DNA of 64,000 nucleotides, taken from assembly GCF_026914185.1 (NCBI RefSeq), contig NC_070564.1:4278001-4342000 (forward strand), given 5' to 3'. Source of the stretch: Puccinia triticina (Eukaryota > Basidiomycota > Pucciniomycetes > Pucciniales > Pucciniaceae). Both the position numbers and the translations under genes were made by a program. Positions within the stretch are counted from its first letter, which is position 1. Every line of letters starts with the position of its first letter. Under the pieces are notes generated by a model. The model ran no database searches. It saw nothing but the letters and a program-made list of their open reading frames with translations, and was not told the origin of the DNA. This document shows, one piece after another, positions 34,767 to 47,308 of the stretch.

Positions 34767-35411
34767 TGTTGAGGGTAATTCGAGCACTTATGCATTTTGG
34801 ATATGCATTATGTAAATGCAATCGTGGAGGCTGGGTGTTCCTGAACTCGCAAACTCGGAAGTTTCTTTTTCTCTCGGCTTTCTCGCTTACAACCACTCGA
34901 GTCGATCGGAATCAAGTACAAGAAGATCAAGACTCCGAAAGCCCTAGTGATTCGAGAATCAGCGATACAGGTACAGAGTGACTATCACATTAAGTATTCA
35001 ACTTAACATTAACCTTGTACACCCTTTGAATAAACTCAGCTTGCTCAAGTCAAGGAAACATCAAGTCGGTTTAGGAGGAGTAACTTCAAGTAAACACATT
35101 AGGAGTAAAACGCGTTGGTTTCTTTTATCTCTGATGTTTAATAATCTTGTTTCTCTGACTAAATCCATGTTGTTTCTAGTTAATTGTTCTTTAGTTTGAG
35201 TTCTTATCATTGTCGTTGTCATCGTGTTCAGTTGTCTTGTCTAGGATATTATCTCTATTCAGTTCGTCGTGTTTATCTTTTCACTCTTGGTTGTTTGTGT
35301 CTTATGTCTCATTGTTGATTTCTGATTATTTTTACTTGTTTAGTTTTCTATTACTACTGGTTGAAAATAAAGTCAAAGATTTACAACAAAGAGTCTCGAC
35401 GTCACATCACA
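34767..35411 (+). repeat. 3' LTR of copia element 1
   Basis: 645 bp, same length as the 5' LTR, ending CACATCACA and followed by the TTGGC duplication. Confidence 0.95.
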
Positions 35412-35545
35412 TTGGCACAACAATCACAAATGGTGTGCATTCCGATACCAATAGTTGGAAAACCTCAAAGGCTCTCAAAATTTCTTGAGAGGACTCAAGT
35501 GTAAACAACTCACGTCCACCATCTTGCAAAGGTAGGAACGGACTT

Positions 35546-36013
35546 CTGCTATTCACTTACTCCTCCGGATGAAGATGCTGTACAAAAGGTTCGCGAGTGT
35601 TCCAAGGAAACTTTAGCCAATTTCAATAAATGGAAAGCTGCCATCTTGAAATTGAAAAGAGCTCTTGGTAGCAGGGTTGAACTCCAAAGAAAGATTGAAG
35701 TCCTTATAAGATCCGTCTCAAAGCTTTTTGAGCATAGAATCACGGAGCTCAAAGGGCATCCAGCCAATCTCCCCAATTCAATGCTCCAGATATGGCTCAG
35801 CTCTGTTGGAGACATTGACAGGATTTGGGAGTCATTTGAACCAAGGAATTCGGAACCAGCAAGATTGTTGATCAAGAAGGGAGTTGATCTGATGATCCAA
35901 TTCTTTGTTGACCCACAGCGGTTCGAAATTGTCCCAGACGGGCGCCTCTCTCATTTCTTAAACCAGGAGAATCAAGGAAAACTAATTGCATCTTACGCTA
36001 TCAACGGATTTGC
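35546..36013 (+). pseudogene. Fragment of an unrecognised protein-coding gene
   Basis: An open frame beginning around AKVGTDFCYSLTPPDEDAVQ and continuing through KWKAAILKLKRALGSRVELQ, SVSKLFEHRITELKGHP, WLSSVGDIDRIWESF and QFFVDPQRFEIVPDGRLSHF has the composition of real protein (mixed charged and hydrophobic, helical). The family is not recognised. It is bounded by the copia element on the left and by the dispersed repeat at 36014 on the right, where the frame runs into repeat sequence and ends at 36074. Probably an inner part of a gene or transposon ORF. Confidence 0.35.
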
Positions 36014-36228
36014 TCAACTACAACATTCATCATTCCTTGACAACTACGCCACCGCCACACCGCTGTACCTCTGACCTCCGCGGCGCCTTGACAATAATAC
36101 CACCGCCACGCTCCTGCCGCCACCCCTTGAATTTCTGACCGGTTACACTCTTGGTTGTTCGCATCAGTCAAACATATCAATAAAGTTCTTTGTAAGCTAC
36201 ATTGTTGCCATTGAACACACTTTATTTT
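36014..36228. repeat. About 215-bp dispersed repeat, copy 2
   Basis: Partner of 19054-19273, same ends and order; truncates the open frame at 35546-36013. Confidence 0.65.
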
Positions 36229-37865
36229 CTGCAACTCGCATTCTGTTGCACTGGCCAATGTAGATCTGACAGTAAAAATTATTTCAACAGTATCTTTAGG
36301 AATTGGCTCTTCATTTGCGCACTGTCACCTTGGATATAAGTTCCTGCACTTTCACAGGGTGATTCACTCCAGCGCAAAAAATACAGCTGGATCATCAGTC
36401 AGCCAGAAAAAAAAACCTAGCAAATCCCCATCTCAGGCTCCAACAAACCACAATTACCATTGGTGGCCAAGCCGCGCTTGCAGAACTTGTTGCCCAGTCA
36501 AAACTATTGTCCCGGCGCACCGCAAAAGCCCAAGATCTCCTTGAGCATCTTCATAATCAGCAAGATCCCTAGCATTGGGTAACAATCAGCAAACAAGCTG
36601 GGGAGATCTGAATGTGTTTTTTTAGTCTTCTCTACCCTGCAATCCAAGTATGATTTGCGCCAGATCTGATGAATGTGTTGGTGGATTGTAGCTTCATTGA
36701 TTTCCTCAGCTCTAATTCCAAGTCCTTGCCTCAGTACTTCCGTTTTTTGTTGGACACTGAGACTTTTCAAGGTAGGTTCCTCTCTGCATAGCATCTTTAC
36801 CACATATACCGGCAAGCTCACAGGTCCGATTTCCTGCTCAGGTTGGCTCAAGACCGATGAATACTCTGGGCACGTCTATAAATGGGTTCTGTTGGCCAAA
36901 AGGGTGATGGGTTTACGTCAAGGTCAGTCAGATCTTCCGTTGACGGTTCAAATAGGACAATAGCTTCCATTGGACTTGTACCAATCAGTAGTTTATTTTA
37001 TTTTCTCAGATCCACAGGCATTGCACTGCCCTTGACTCAAAGCCATCGAAGCCGCCATTCTGCAAGCTACAACAACCAGCGACCCAGACCCCGCCGTTAG
37101 CTGCATCCTTGCCCAGCCAGTCCTCCACCTCTGTCTGCAACCCCAGCCAAATCACCCTTTTTTCCAAATCTCTTCGCTCCCACATTCCTGGAGTAATGTC
37201 TGATAGTGTTTAAAACTACATTACTGGCAGAGGTGCCTTTGTCGATGGCTCCACCCTTGCCCCTGCTCCTAGAGGATAAGGAGGCAATCTCAAAGACACA
37301 CTCCCTGGGGTTGATCAAGTTGGTCTTTTCCTAAGTCCTGTCTTGGCTGTCCGCTGGTCATCAGTGATGACCACGTCTTAATTGCAGGTAACCAGTTATC
37401 TGTTATGAATGGCACCTCTACGGTACCCACGTTGATCACCCAAGAGCTGACTTATTCTTTGTACAGGGCTACTTGAATTCCCATAGGAACATTGTACCCG
37501 CCCTCAGCATCCTGCCCACCTCAATGGAAACCAGTCTGCCTGTGGGGAACAAGAAGCAAAGATGTACATCTCTGCTGGCCTAACCTCGCCGTTGCTGCAT
37601 TTGTACCACTGCTTCCTATACCTTTGGATAAAATGCAGATCGGAGTCTCTTATCAAACAAGCCTTAGCCCTGTAAGGTAGCCTGGTTCTAATGTGTTGGT
37701 CAACACCTACCCAGCTGTAAGTTATTCCCAATTACCAGCTACCATCCCCTACTCAGCCTCACAATTAGGTGCTGACCTTGACAAGTCTGAATTCTGCTTA
37801 TTCTTCACCAACACAAATATATAGCCATGCCCCTCATTCTACCCCAATTTGAAGGGTATCCTTAC
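36229..37865. other. Unannotated stretch
   Basis: No supported gene. A minus-strand open frame at 36504-36851 has plausible composition but no motif, no partner exons and no known family. Confidence 0.35.
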
Positions 37866-38195
37866 CATTTTCATGTCCAAGCAGGCCTCAAGTTTGAACT
37901 TGATCATGATCTAATATGTAATGTTTGTTTCCTTCTACAACTCATGAATATTGTGGGTAATAAAAAGATCAAACCTGCAGCGGCAAAGCCGCCATGAACT
38001 CTCCAACTAATTTAGGCTTGGGCAAACACAATATTTCTCATCACCAAGATGTTGTCCAAGCAGGTACAAGCAGGCCTCAAGTTTGAACTTGATCATGATC
38101 TGATATGTAATGTTTGTTTCCTTCTACAACTCATGAATATTGTGGGTAATCAAGATATCAAACCCGCAGCGGCAAAGCCGCCATGAACTCTAGTC
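37866..38195. repeat. Direct duplication of about 140 bp
   Basis: The stretch from GCAGGCCTCAAGTTTGAACT to GCGGCAAAGCCGCCATGAAC occurs at 37873-37998 and again at 38067-38189 with few differences (e.g. CTAATATG against CTGATATG). It contains the palindrome GCGGCAAAGCCGC. Confidence 0.8.
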
Positions 38196-38259
38196 TTTTC
38201 CAAGTTCATTTGAATAGCAGCATAGCACTATCTGGGCTCATAACGTATTGAAATTGTGA

Positions 38260-38640
38260 AACGTATGGTCTGAGTGAAGTGGGTATTGAACCCATAACCT
38301 TGTGTACTGTGAGAGTCAAACTCACATCCTCAGCATTCATGAGTGATGCTCTAACTATTGACACTACGGGCAAATAGGTGTCGTTGCGGCCCGCAGCGTC
38401 ACCTGACGTTGCATTTGCGGTCACGGCCGCAGTGACTGCCCCTACTTGCGCAGTCACGCGGGCTTGCAACAACAGGGTGATGCTGCATCCTGCAGCGACA
38501 GCTACATGCCTGTAGTGTGAGCTAAGTACACATTGCATGGAAATGAGTTTTGAGGTGATGACACACATAATATGCAAGAGGTTGCAAACTAAGTGCATTT
38601 ACATTGGCATTGTGGTACCCTGCAACTGAGCAGACAATCT
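38260..38640 (-). repeat. tRNA-like repeat, copy 2, split by a MITE
   Basis: Same repeat as around 18295-18490. GTGGGTATTGAACCCATAAC corresponds to the T-arm and GTGATGCTCTAAC to part of the D-arm; the D-arm is cut at 38361 by the CACTA MITE and resumes at 38521 (GCTAAGTACACATTGCATGG). It also has a 24-base stretch (GAGTTTTGAGGTGATGACAC...) absent from copy 1. Confidence 0.6.
38362..38517. mobile_element. 156-bp CACTA MITE, TSD TGA, empty site known
   Basis: Starts CACTACGGGCA and ends TGCCTGTAGTG, flanked by TGA (38359-38361 and 38518-38520). The related locus at about 18400 reads ATTGAGCTAAG without the insert, giving a natural empty site with a single TGA. GC-rich interior with several GCAGTCAC/GTGACTGC palindromes. 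Confidence 0.92.
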
Positions 38641-38789
38641 ACTCTCAATAGCATATACCTATTACCTGCAAATTTTGGAGCAACTAGAATTGGTATTGCG
38701 TTAAGATCTACTCTATATGGCTCACAACAAGCATGCAATATTTAGAGATGTAAAGAAATGTTTACCTATAACTTACAGTGGGTATTTAC

Positions 38790-39262
38790 AATACCAGCAA
38801 CAATGGGAAGTTACGTTGACAGTTTGCCTAGGTGTTATGTAGTTATCCAATCCTCTGGGGTGTGAAATCCAACATAAATTGGATCTGCTTTCCATCATCA
38901 TAAACCCCCACATCTTTTACATACCTGTCATTGAACAACTTCATCTGGAACCAGACCAGACCTATCTCTTGATTAAAACTTGCCAAGCTTAGCTTGGGGG
39001 GTCTTGTTATTGCTATATGGGGAAAGGGAAGGGATCTTCCCCCCGTATTTAGTCACAAAAGTGTTATTTTAACATCAAAAATAGGATTTCCTTGGAATAA
39101 TTTGGGGTCCATATTGTTAACCAAAATTGAAACTTTCTCTTGAAACCCACAGATTCAATTTATGTTGGATTTCACACCACATAAGACTGGATAACTAAAT
39201 CACACCTAGGCAAACTGAATAACACAACTTCCCATCGTTGATAACAGTTACTACCAGTTTTT
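38790..39262. mobile_element. Palindromic MITE-like element
   Basis: The arm AATGGGAAGTT...CAGTTTGCCTAGGTG (about 38817-38862), continuing through GTGTGAAATCCAACATAAATT, has its reverse complement at about 39155-39242. Arms are about 120-150 bp with a unique centre. End positions and target duplication are unclear. Confidence 0.55.
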
Positions 39263-39384
39263 TTTCTCCTTTGGTCTTTAATTTAAAATTCAGCACCACA
39301 TAATGATTTTTTTCAGCTAGATCAAGAATTCATAGCTCTCCTCTAATAATTGGTGAAATAATTTTCCATTTTTGTATTTTAGTT

Positions 39385-41032
39385 ACGGATGTACTTCGTG
39401 CACTGCGAAAAACTCGTCGCGCACTGCAGGGGGCGTCCACTCGACATCCCGGCCACAGTGCGCGGAAGCTCAAAATGCTTCGCGCACTGCAAATGAAAAG
39501 CTTGAAATTCTCATTTTTTTTTTCTGCCAGCCGGCAGAGGGGATTTTTCTTTCCCCTCCTCCATTTTCTTGGGGTATTCGGACCCCCCAGCATGACATAA
39601 AAAAAGGATGATAAAAAAATACAAAAAATAAGCGGAGCGCCTCCCCGGGGCGCACCCCCCGGGGATTCTTAACCTGCTAAAAAGCCATGGATCGGGTACC
39701 CAGCCCCTCGAAAACAGAGTTCAAGGGGCAGAAGTACATACCCCATGACTTCGCCGTGCGGATGGCCGGCACAGGCTGGTCCCGGAGCGGAGTACATGCA
39801 CACTCCCCCGATGACCGGCCAGCACGCAGGTGGAGTGCAAATCACCGGTCATCGAGGGGATTACGTACTCCTCTCGATGACCGGAACGGTCCCGCTTATC
39901 GAGAGGAGTAAACACACCTCTTGATGACCGGAACATTCCCGGTCATCGAGAGACTAAGCATTCCGCTTGATGACCGGAACAGTCCTGGTCATCGAGAGCA
40001 ATTGATCCCCTTGATGAACGGAACGGACCCGGACATCGAGAGGAGGAACACTCTCGATGACCGGGTCTGTTCCAGTCGTCAAGGGGAGTGTTTACTCCTC
40101 TCGACGACTGGAACAGACCCGGTCACGGTCATCGAGAGGAGTAAACACTGCTCCTCTCGACAACTGGAACAGACCCGGTCACGGTCATCGAGAGGAGTAA
40201 ACACTGCTCCTCTCAACGACTGAAACAGACCCGGTCATCGAGAGTGTTCCTCCTCTCGATGGCCGGGTCCGTTCCATTCATTGAGGGGATTAAGTGCTCC
40301 TCTCAATGACCGGAGCGAACCGTTCATCAATCCTCTCCTTGAACAGTTCGCTCCGGTCATTGAGGGAGTGTTTCTCTACTCGGTGACCGCAGCAGACTCG
40401 GTTATCAAGATGATTATTTTCTCGATGCCCGGGTTTGTTCCGGTCATTGAGTGGTGTATTTAATCCTCTCGATAACCGGGACCGTTCCGGTCATCAAGAG
40501 ATGTGTTTACTCCTCTCGATAAGCGGGACCGTTCCGGTCATCGAGAGGAGTACGTAATCCCCTCGATGACCGGTGATTTGCACTCCACCTGCGTGCTGGC
40601 CGGTCATCGGGGGAGTGTGCATGTACTCCGCTCCGGGACCAGCCTGTGCCGGCCATCCGCACGGCGAAGTCATGGGGTATGTACTTCTGCCCCTTGAACT
40701 CTGTTTTCGAGGGGCTGGGTACCCGATCCATGGCTTTTTAGCAGGTTAAGAATCCCCGGGGGGTGCGCCCCGGGGAGGCGCTCCGCTTATTTTTTGTATT
40801 TTTTTATCATCCTTTTTTTATGTCATGCTGGGGGGTCCGAATACCCCAAGAAAATGGAGGAGGGGAAAGAAAAATCCCCTCTGCCGGCTGGCAGAAAAAA
40901 AAATGAGAATTTCAAGCTTTTCATTTGCAGTGCGCGAAGCATTTTGAGCTTCCGCGCACTGTGGCCGGGAAGTCGAGTGGACGCCCCCTGCAGTGCGCGA
41001 CGAGTTTTTTGCAGTGCGCGAAGTACATCCGT
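39385..41032. mobile_element. 1.65-kb foldback element, flanking TTAGTT
   Basis: Near-perfect palindrome with arms of at least 540 bp: the left arm (39385 to about 39930) is the reverse complement of about 40487-41032. Ends are ACGGATGTACTTCG and CG(A)AGTACATCCGT. TTAGTT flanks both sides (39379-39384 and 41033-41038), with a possible seventh A. Outer arms hold GTGCACTGC/GCAGTGCGCG motifs and GCGCCCCGGGG; the centre (39790-40600) is an ATGACCGG hairpin array, itself largely palindromic. Matching open frames on opposite strands reflect the palindrome and are not genes. Confidence 0.85.
39790..40600. repeat. ATGACCGG hairpin array, locus D (best preserved)
   Basis: About 20 units in which CTCCTCTCGATGACCGG(A) and its complement CCGGTCATCGAGAGGAG alternate, separated by short variable loops such as AACAGACC or AACGGTCC. 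Least diverged array of the family in the window. Confidence 0.85.
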
Positions 41033-42329
41033 TTAGTTACTGGTTTTAATTACTAGTAACTGCAAAATTTGACACAGAATAAGGGATATCAATTCATTCT
41101 TTTGAAAAAAAATGGAAAAATCTTTCACCAATTTTTAGAGGAGAGCTCTGACTTCTTGATCTAGCTGACAGAATGTTTTATTTGGTTCCTACTTTTGAGT
41201 TGAAGACCAAAGAAGAGGATTCATGGTTATTGTAACTACCTACGCCAGCCTGAGTAGAAGCAGGTGGAGAGGCTGCTGGGTAGGGTTATTGGGGGATGGG
41301 GAGATCGCTGAGCTGGTCTCTATTGATACTGGCGAATCTGTCATAGCACATCAACTGATCAGCTGCCAACGCTCTTTTTCCTTGTTTGGCAAGTCTGCCT
41401 CGTAGCTTACTTGGCCAAGGTTCTTTCCTTGTTTTGCCTAGGTGCCTCTCAATCTGGCTCTGCTGTTGCTGTCTGTGGTACAGAGCACGGCTTTTAGGAC
41501 CAGTTCTCTTGCTGACTTAGCTTAAGAGGGACCCGGCTACTCACCGTCTTTGGAACTCGTACGTTTGACAATGGTATGTTGTTGGGTCTGGCTTTTTGGC
41601 GGTTCACCTGCTAGCGGGGTCAAGGCATTTAGCTTCAACTTGTCAGTTCTAGGGCTGGAAACAGTGCTCACCTTAGGTGTTTGCTGAGATCCTTTCCAGG
41701 AGTGACAATTGGCAGTGGTTTGCTGCTTTATTGATCTTGCTTTTCGTTGTGGCAGTACCTGTGTGGATCAACAAAGATTCACTCAGTTTTTCCGCCGCGC
41801 AAGCAGCTTGGGCTGCGGATTAGGGTTTGCTTTGCTCACCTTCCTTCGCAGCTGAGGTGGTTTGCAACACCTTCCTCACTTTGTGAGTTGGGTGTTGCAC
41901 CCCTTGTCCAGTATTCTTACATTACCAACGAAGGAATGTTTAAAAATGACACTTAACTAAATGCTTATAATATGGATGGTACAGAACTCTCTCCCTTGGA
42001 AAATAATTGAGGACTTCCTCTGTGTCTGTCTTAATTATTCAATCCCCAAGGGAAAACACCCAACTTGGATCTCGGCTCTGGGTCGCCGTCTGGGCCGCCT
42101 CAGATGCACATATCCCAAAAAAAGTCATAAATACTCAAAAACACCAAAGTGATTTGCTTATTTATGTCTACCTCTGAGATTGAATCCACATACTTAATCT
42201 AGGCTAATTTCATTAAGCTTCGAAATGTAAGATATGTATTGCCTTGGACATTTTGACAACCAAAGGCAGCCACAAGGCATTCTTAGGTATGTCTTGCTGC
42301 TACAGCAACCAAAACTTGTGCTATGTAGT
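41033..42329. other. Unannotated stretch
   Basis: Mixed sequence with short open frames (41223-41405, 41747-41956) that lack motifs or partners. Nothing supported. Confidence 0.4.
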
Positions 42330-42440
42330 CAGGGCATAGCACGGTGGTATTCGACACATTTTTTGGGCCCCTCGAATACTGATTTGTCAAATATTCGAGT
42401 ATTCGGAGATATTTGACGGAAAAACTTCCAAAATACATTA

Positions 42441-42540
42441 TGTTGGAGTGTGGGGTGGACAAACTCCACATTTGGAGTATGCAGGAGTCAAGAGGAGGTC
42501 GGGGAGGATACATGCAATCAAGGTTTTTCCACTCACTACA
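42441..42540 (+). repeat. 5' LTR of copia element 2
   Basis: 100 bp, TG...CA, contains the self-complementary AACTCCACATTTGGAGT. Confidence 0.9.
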
Positions 42541-42611
42541 GATTAAGAGTCTTTTTACCTACCACAGCGCTAGCCCATTTCGACTATTTTTCGGCACGAT
42601 TGACTCGGTTT

Positions 42612-45600
42612 ATGGTAAATACTCGTCGAGATCAACCAGAGCTAACGGGACCACTACCTCCTCCGACTCGGGCGAAACGTCCAAAGCAAACGAAGGAGTA
42701 CAAGGCCCTTCTCAAACTTCCCCCTTTACCTCCATCTCCGGCAGAAGAACATCCAGACCCACTCAAACACGATCGGCCTCCATCCCCTTTTATATCGGCA
42801 ATATCATACGTCTTCTCCAAGGTAGTAACCCGGCACATCGACGAAGGCTCGCAAGCATCGGCCCCAATCTCCTCCGACGATCGAGTAGTTATACATCCTT
42901 TTGGATTACCGATTGTATCTGTCATCCCTACACCCGCGTATCGGCCAGCAACGGAAGAACCTCGAGTGACCTTTCCACCGAATTCTCCATCGGAAACTTC
43001 TCCCTTGATTTCTCCCTTGGCACAATCATCAACCAGCTCGGCGATCGCGCAAAACCAGGAAGCAATCACTCATTCAATGTCACAAAACGCCACAGTCGAC
43101 ATTTCTCCTAAAAATAAATTTCTACAACAACCTAGCGTCTACAAATCCGAAATCAAACAGCTCACGGCCAACGGATCGAATTTCAACAAGTGGAAAAGAG
43201 ATTTATCGCGAGTGGTTCTACTAACTCTCAGTCATGCGAGCTTCTTCGACAACACCGAAAATTACAAGAAACTTTCGGCTCAGGAAGAGAACTGCCTCCT
43301 GTACCTCATCCAAATTACGGTTCACAATGAGTTATCATCCCTTGTTGATCAATATACGAAAGGGACCGAGGCTTTTGACGCGGTACAGTCCAATTTCCAA
43401 GGAACGCTCCGTTTCAGGCAAATGGAACTTGTCGATCGACTCCTCGAATTCCGAATTGCAGGGCCCGCGACCAATCCTTCTCAGGTTCAAGGGCTATTCA
43501 ATAAAATTTTTGACGTCTTTGCCGATCTTAAGAATGTACAGGCGGGGCTTTCCCCCTTGCTGGAAAGTCTCATCTTGCAAGCAGTCGCTCCGCCACCTCC
43601 GACCATGTCTTGGTCCCAACTCTTTCAAAACATATCACTTCAGCTTGGCGACAAGAAGAACGTCACAGCTTGGGATATTCAAACGATCATCACATCAGCT
43701 TACGGCGAGAGTAATCGATTCGACTCTAGTACGGCACCATCTGTTTTTCGATCGTACCATGCTCCGAACACATCGAACAACTATCAGGGCCAACGACAAA
43801 TCGGTTGGCACCCCGGCAATCCTCCTTCGAATCAAGCATCTTCGCGCAGTCATTTCCAATCACAATCAAGGCAGCAAGGCAGTCATCAACCTCCCTCTCG
43901 AACCAGAAACGTGGGACGTCCTGGAAACCCTACGATCGAGGATATATCTGCCGCGATCAATAACATCAATAAGGGTAATCAAGGACCCAGCAACCCGTCG
44001 ATTTTCCAAGGCAAACCTTGCTCCTACTGTGGGGTATTGGGTCACTGGAGATCGTCGTGTCCGACCCTCCAAAGCGATGCCAAGCTACCTCCACCCAATA
44101 CCCCAATTCCCAGTCGCCCCGCTTCAGTTTTCGCCCGTCAAGCAGCACCTCCGAACGGCCCGAACACTTGTCCTGATCAGAATGTGGCGGTTCAATCGGC
44201 AGTGGGAGCGGATGCGACAGGTGCTGCAGGCGCAGGCACGGTGTTGGATTCAGGGGCGACCCACCACGTGAGCGGATCTCTCCATAATTTTTCATTTCTA
44301 ACAGCTTTACGACCGCCAGTGAGACTGAACCTGGCCTCCTCCACGGGTTTTATGATTGCGACGCACAGTGGACACCTGCGGATAACCAGTGGGGCTGGTA
44401 CCCTAGCGGTCCCGAGGGTCCTGTACAGCCCGGACATGACGGGAACTCTCCTTAGTCTCGGTCAATTAATCGACTCAGGTTTCCGGCCGGCTTTCCTCCC
44501 CAATAATGATATTCGCTTGGTTTCTTCTTTCATGTCGATCACGGCCACTTATTGCGACCGCTCTTGGTTCATTTCGTCCGACGCTCTTCATCCCATCCAA
44601 TCTTCTATTAAATTGGTCACTTCAACTGCTCATGTATATAATCCTTCGTACGATTGGCACTGCCGACTCGGACACATATCGGACAAGACGGTCAAAGAAT
44701 TTCTGAAAAGATTCGTCCCAACCTTCAATATCAAATCCTGGACTCCTTTCTTGTGTGAATCTTGCAAGACTTCCAAAAGCGAACGACGTTGACATCATCT
44801 CCCGGAGGTCATTCCTATGAAAGACAGATTGGACCTTCTTGTAACAGATGTGCTGGGCCCACTCGACCCGGACATCAACGGTAATTGTTTTCTCCTCACG
44901 GTCCGAGACCACGCAACCACATATTCTTTTGCCTTTCCTATGAAGAACCGATCCAAAGTACCCTCCATCATCACGTCTTTGATCAAGCGTCTCATATCTC
45001 ATTTCAAATTGGCTCCCCGTTACATCAGATGCGACAATGCAAAGGAATACACGACGCAACCATTTTCATAATACCTCTCTTCAGTCGGCACCTCTATCCT
45101 TTTCACTTCACCATACACACCCAAACAAAACGGAGAAGCCGAACGCTTGAATCGTACTCTCGGTGACATCGCCCGTACGACCCTTGCCCATTCACAGCTT
45201 CCTGAGTCTCTGTGGTCGTATGCATACCGGTGTGCTTGCTACCTGGTGAATCGCATACCCAACGTGCGATGCAACACAACTCCCCTCGAGCTATGGTCAA
45301 ATCGAGAGCCGATGGGAGCTTCATTCTATCCTTTCGGGACCAAGGCGTGTGTACACATACCTAAAGAACGTCGACGCAAAATGGACCAGCGGGGATGGAT
45401 CGGTTACTTGGTCGGTTACCAGGATGATGAGCGTGGATGGTTCTTTTGGAACCCGATAACACGGAGGGTTGTCAACTCAGAGTGTGCTGAGTTCATCGAT
45501 TTTCAAGGGAAATTGCTAATCCCGTCCCCAAAGAATTCTCCTGATGATCCTTCTGCCCGTAGAACGATGCTCCTCGGTCAGGAACCGACGAAAGAAATCT

Positions 45601-47165
45601 GTGATGCGCAGGATGCGCAACTTGACGCGATTTAAGCAATTTCCAACGCTGACATCCCGACCAACCTGAAGAATGCGCTGGCATGTCCCGAAAAAGAATC
45701 ATGGCATGCGGCGTGCATGTCCGAGTGGGACCAACTGGTAGAAATCGACACTTTCGACGTTGAAGACAAGGAAAATAAGCATTCGATCGGCACACGTTTC
45801 GTTTTTGACATCAAGCGCCGGTCCGACGGTTCTGTTGAGAAACTGAAGGCTAGGTTTGTCGTTCGTGGATTCAAACAAAGAATTGGCCGAGATGTAAAAT
45901 CGACTTTTGCACCCACGGCATCACTCATCACATTACGACTTCTGCTCACTCTCGCGATAATCAATAAATGGAAGATCAATTCATTCGACGTGACCGGCGC
46001 ATTTGTTCACAGCCCCATCGATGAAACAATATATGTCGATCCACCCATTGAGTTGTTCCCAAACCTCAAAGGCAAGGTCTTAAAGTTAAAAAAGGCGCTC
46101 TATGGAACGCGGCAAGCCAGTCGATGCTGGTGGAAGCACTTCAAAGGACTTCTACAAGCATGGGACTTCAACTGCGATGAAGTCAAGGAATGTTTGTACA
46201 GGTACAAAAAAGGCAACTCGGTAATCATCATATGGATACACGTAGACGACGGGATTGTATTCAGCAACGATGATGCGGCTCTTCAACTTCTCCGGCGAAA
46301 ACTCAAAGCTAATCTGAGGGTCAAGTGGGATGAGAAACCAGATAAACTTGTGGGGATCAAGATGGAGTATGAAGATGATGCAATATTTCTAAGTCAACCG
46401 CTCTTGATAGACCAAACAATCAACAAATTTCAATCAGAAGTACAACATAAACTGATCACGACGTACACTCCGCTCGCTGGGGACGCACTATCAACTTCCA
46501 CAGAAGAACCAGTCAACGCAACACTCTACCAATCTCTAATCGGTTCCCTCAACTACATAGCACTCGGATCAAGACCCAACTTAAGCTTTGCCGTAAATTT
46601 CCTTGCTTGATTTAGTTCAAATCCGGATATGTCACATTGGAGTGCTCTCAAACATCTCGTCCAATATCTGGCAACAACCCGGGGCAGGCGACTAAGGTTA
46701 AAACATACCGACAACAACCTGGTCACGTGGTCTGATGCTAACTGGGGTGGGGAGTTCCAGCAATCAACTTCCGGCTTCGTAATGACATTCATGGGTAGCC
46801 CTATCGCATGGGGTTCTCGTAGGCAAAAAGTTGTGGCTACATCGACTTGTGCTGCGGAATACATCTCAATTGGTTCAGCAATCGATTTCCTACTTTTCCT
46901 AATTCCAATCATTCACTCTCTCGACATCAATCCGGAAGTTATACTCAAATGCGACAATCGAGCCGCGGTACTGGTGTCTGATGACAACGCCTTGAAGGGC
47001 AGGATGAAAAGTCTCGAACGTAATTTTTTCTTCGTCAACGATGCGGTCCGTGAACATAACATCAAACTGAGTTGGGTTTCAACATCCGAGAATCTGGCCG
47101 ATTTCTTCACCAAACCGTTGGGCGCGAGGCTACACTCTATCTCAATGGACAAGATCTTCCAATGA
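42612..47165 (+). pseudogene. Copia Gag-Pol polyprotein with four in-frame stops
   Basis: The same reading frame runs the whole length with no frameshift. Likely start is ATG 42612 (MVNTRRDQPELTG); the frame is open upstream into the LTR. Gag has a CCHC knuckle (CSYCGVLGHWRSSC, about 44019-44060). Protease has DSGA at 44247. The integrase zinc-binding region WHCRLGH...CESCK is followed by TGA 44790-44792. The integrase core continues (TDVLGPLD, DNAKEY), then TAA 45069-45071, then PKQNGEAERLNRTL. TAA 45633-45635 lies in the linker. RT has FDVTGAFVHSPI, LYGTRQAS and VDDG (about 46240); then TGA 46608-46610. RNase H has WSDANWGGEF and ends AEYISIG...ENLADFFTKPL. The two TGA codons sit in TTGA contexts. 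Confidence 0.93.
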
Positions 47166-47308
47166 TTTTTTTTTTTTGGTTGTTTCTCTATTTCTTCTCT
47201 CTCACAATCACCACTCAATCTTTGTATGTTTATTTTTTCCATGATATTTTCCAATTTCCCCTCTCTTGTTTGATGGTTGTATTTAGAGGTGTGGAGTTTG
47301 AGGGGGGG

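Larger units (their letters stand above)
29648..35411 (+). mobile_element. Complete Ty1/copia retrotransposon, TSD TTGGC
   Basis: 5.76-kb element with 645-bp LTRs (29648-30292 and 34767-35411) beginning TGTTGAGGG and ending CACATCACA, flanked by TTGGC (29643-29647 and 35412-35416). A primer-binding-like TGGTAGCAAGAGT follows the 5' LTR and a purine tract AAGGAGGAG precedes the 3' LTR. Domain order gag-protease-integrase-RT-RNase H is that of copia. LTRs differ at about six positions by eye, so the insertion is fairly young. Confidence 0.95.

Noticed and set aside
36504..36851. 115-codon minus-strand open frame
   Set aside because: Plausible composition but no recognised domain, partner exon or repeat copy; left uncalled.
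39790..40600. CRISPR-like array
   Set aside because: Units are inverted relative to each other with very short variable loops, in a eukaryotic context; not a CRISPR array.
39330..41036. Pairs of identical proteins on opposite strands
   Set aside because: Mirror images produced by the palindrome, not genes.
42450..42611. Upstream extension of the copia Gag frame into the 5' LTR
   Set aside because: The frame is open by chance; translation starting 10 bases into the LTR is unlikely. ATG 42612 preferred.
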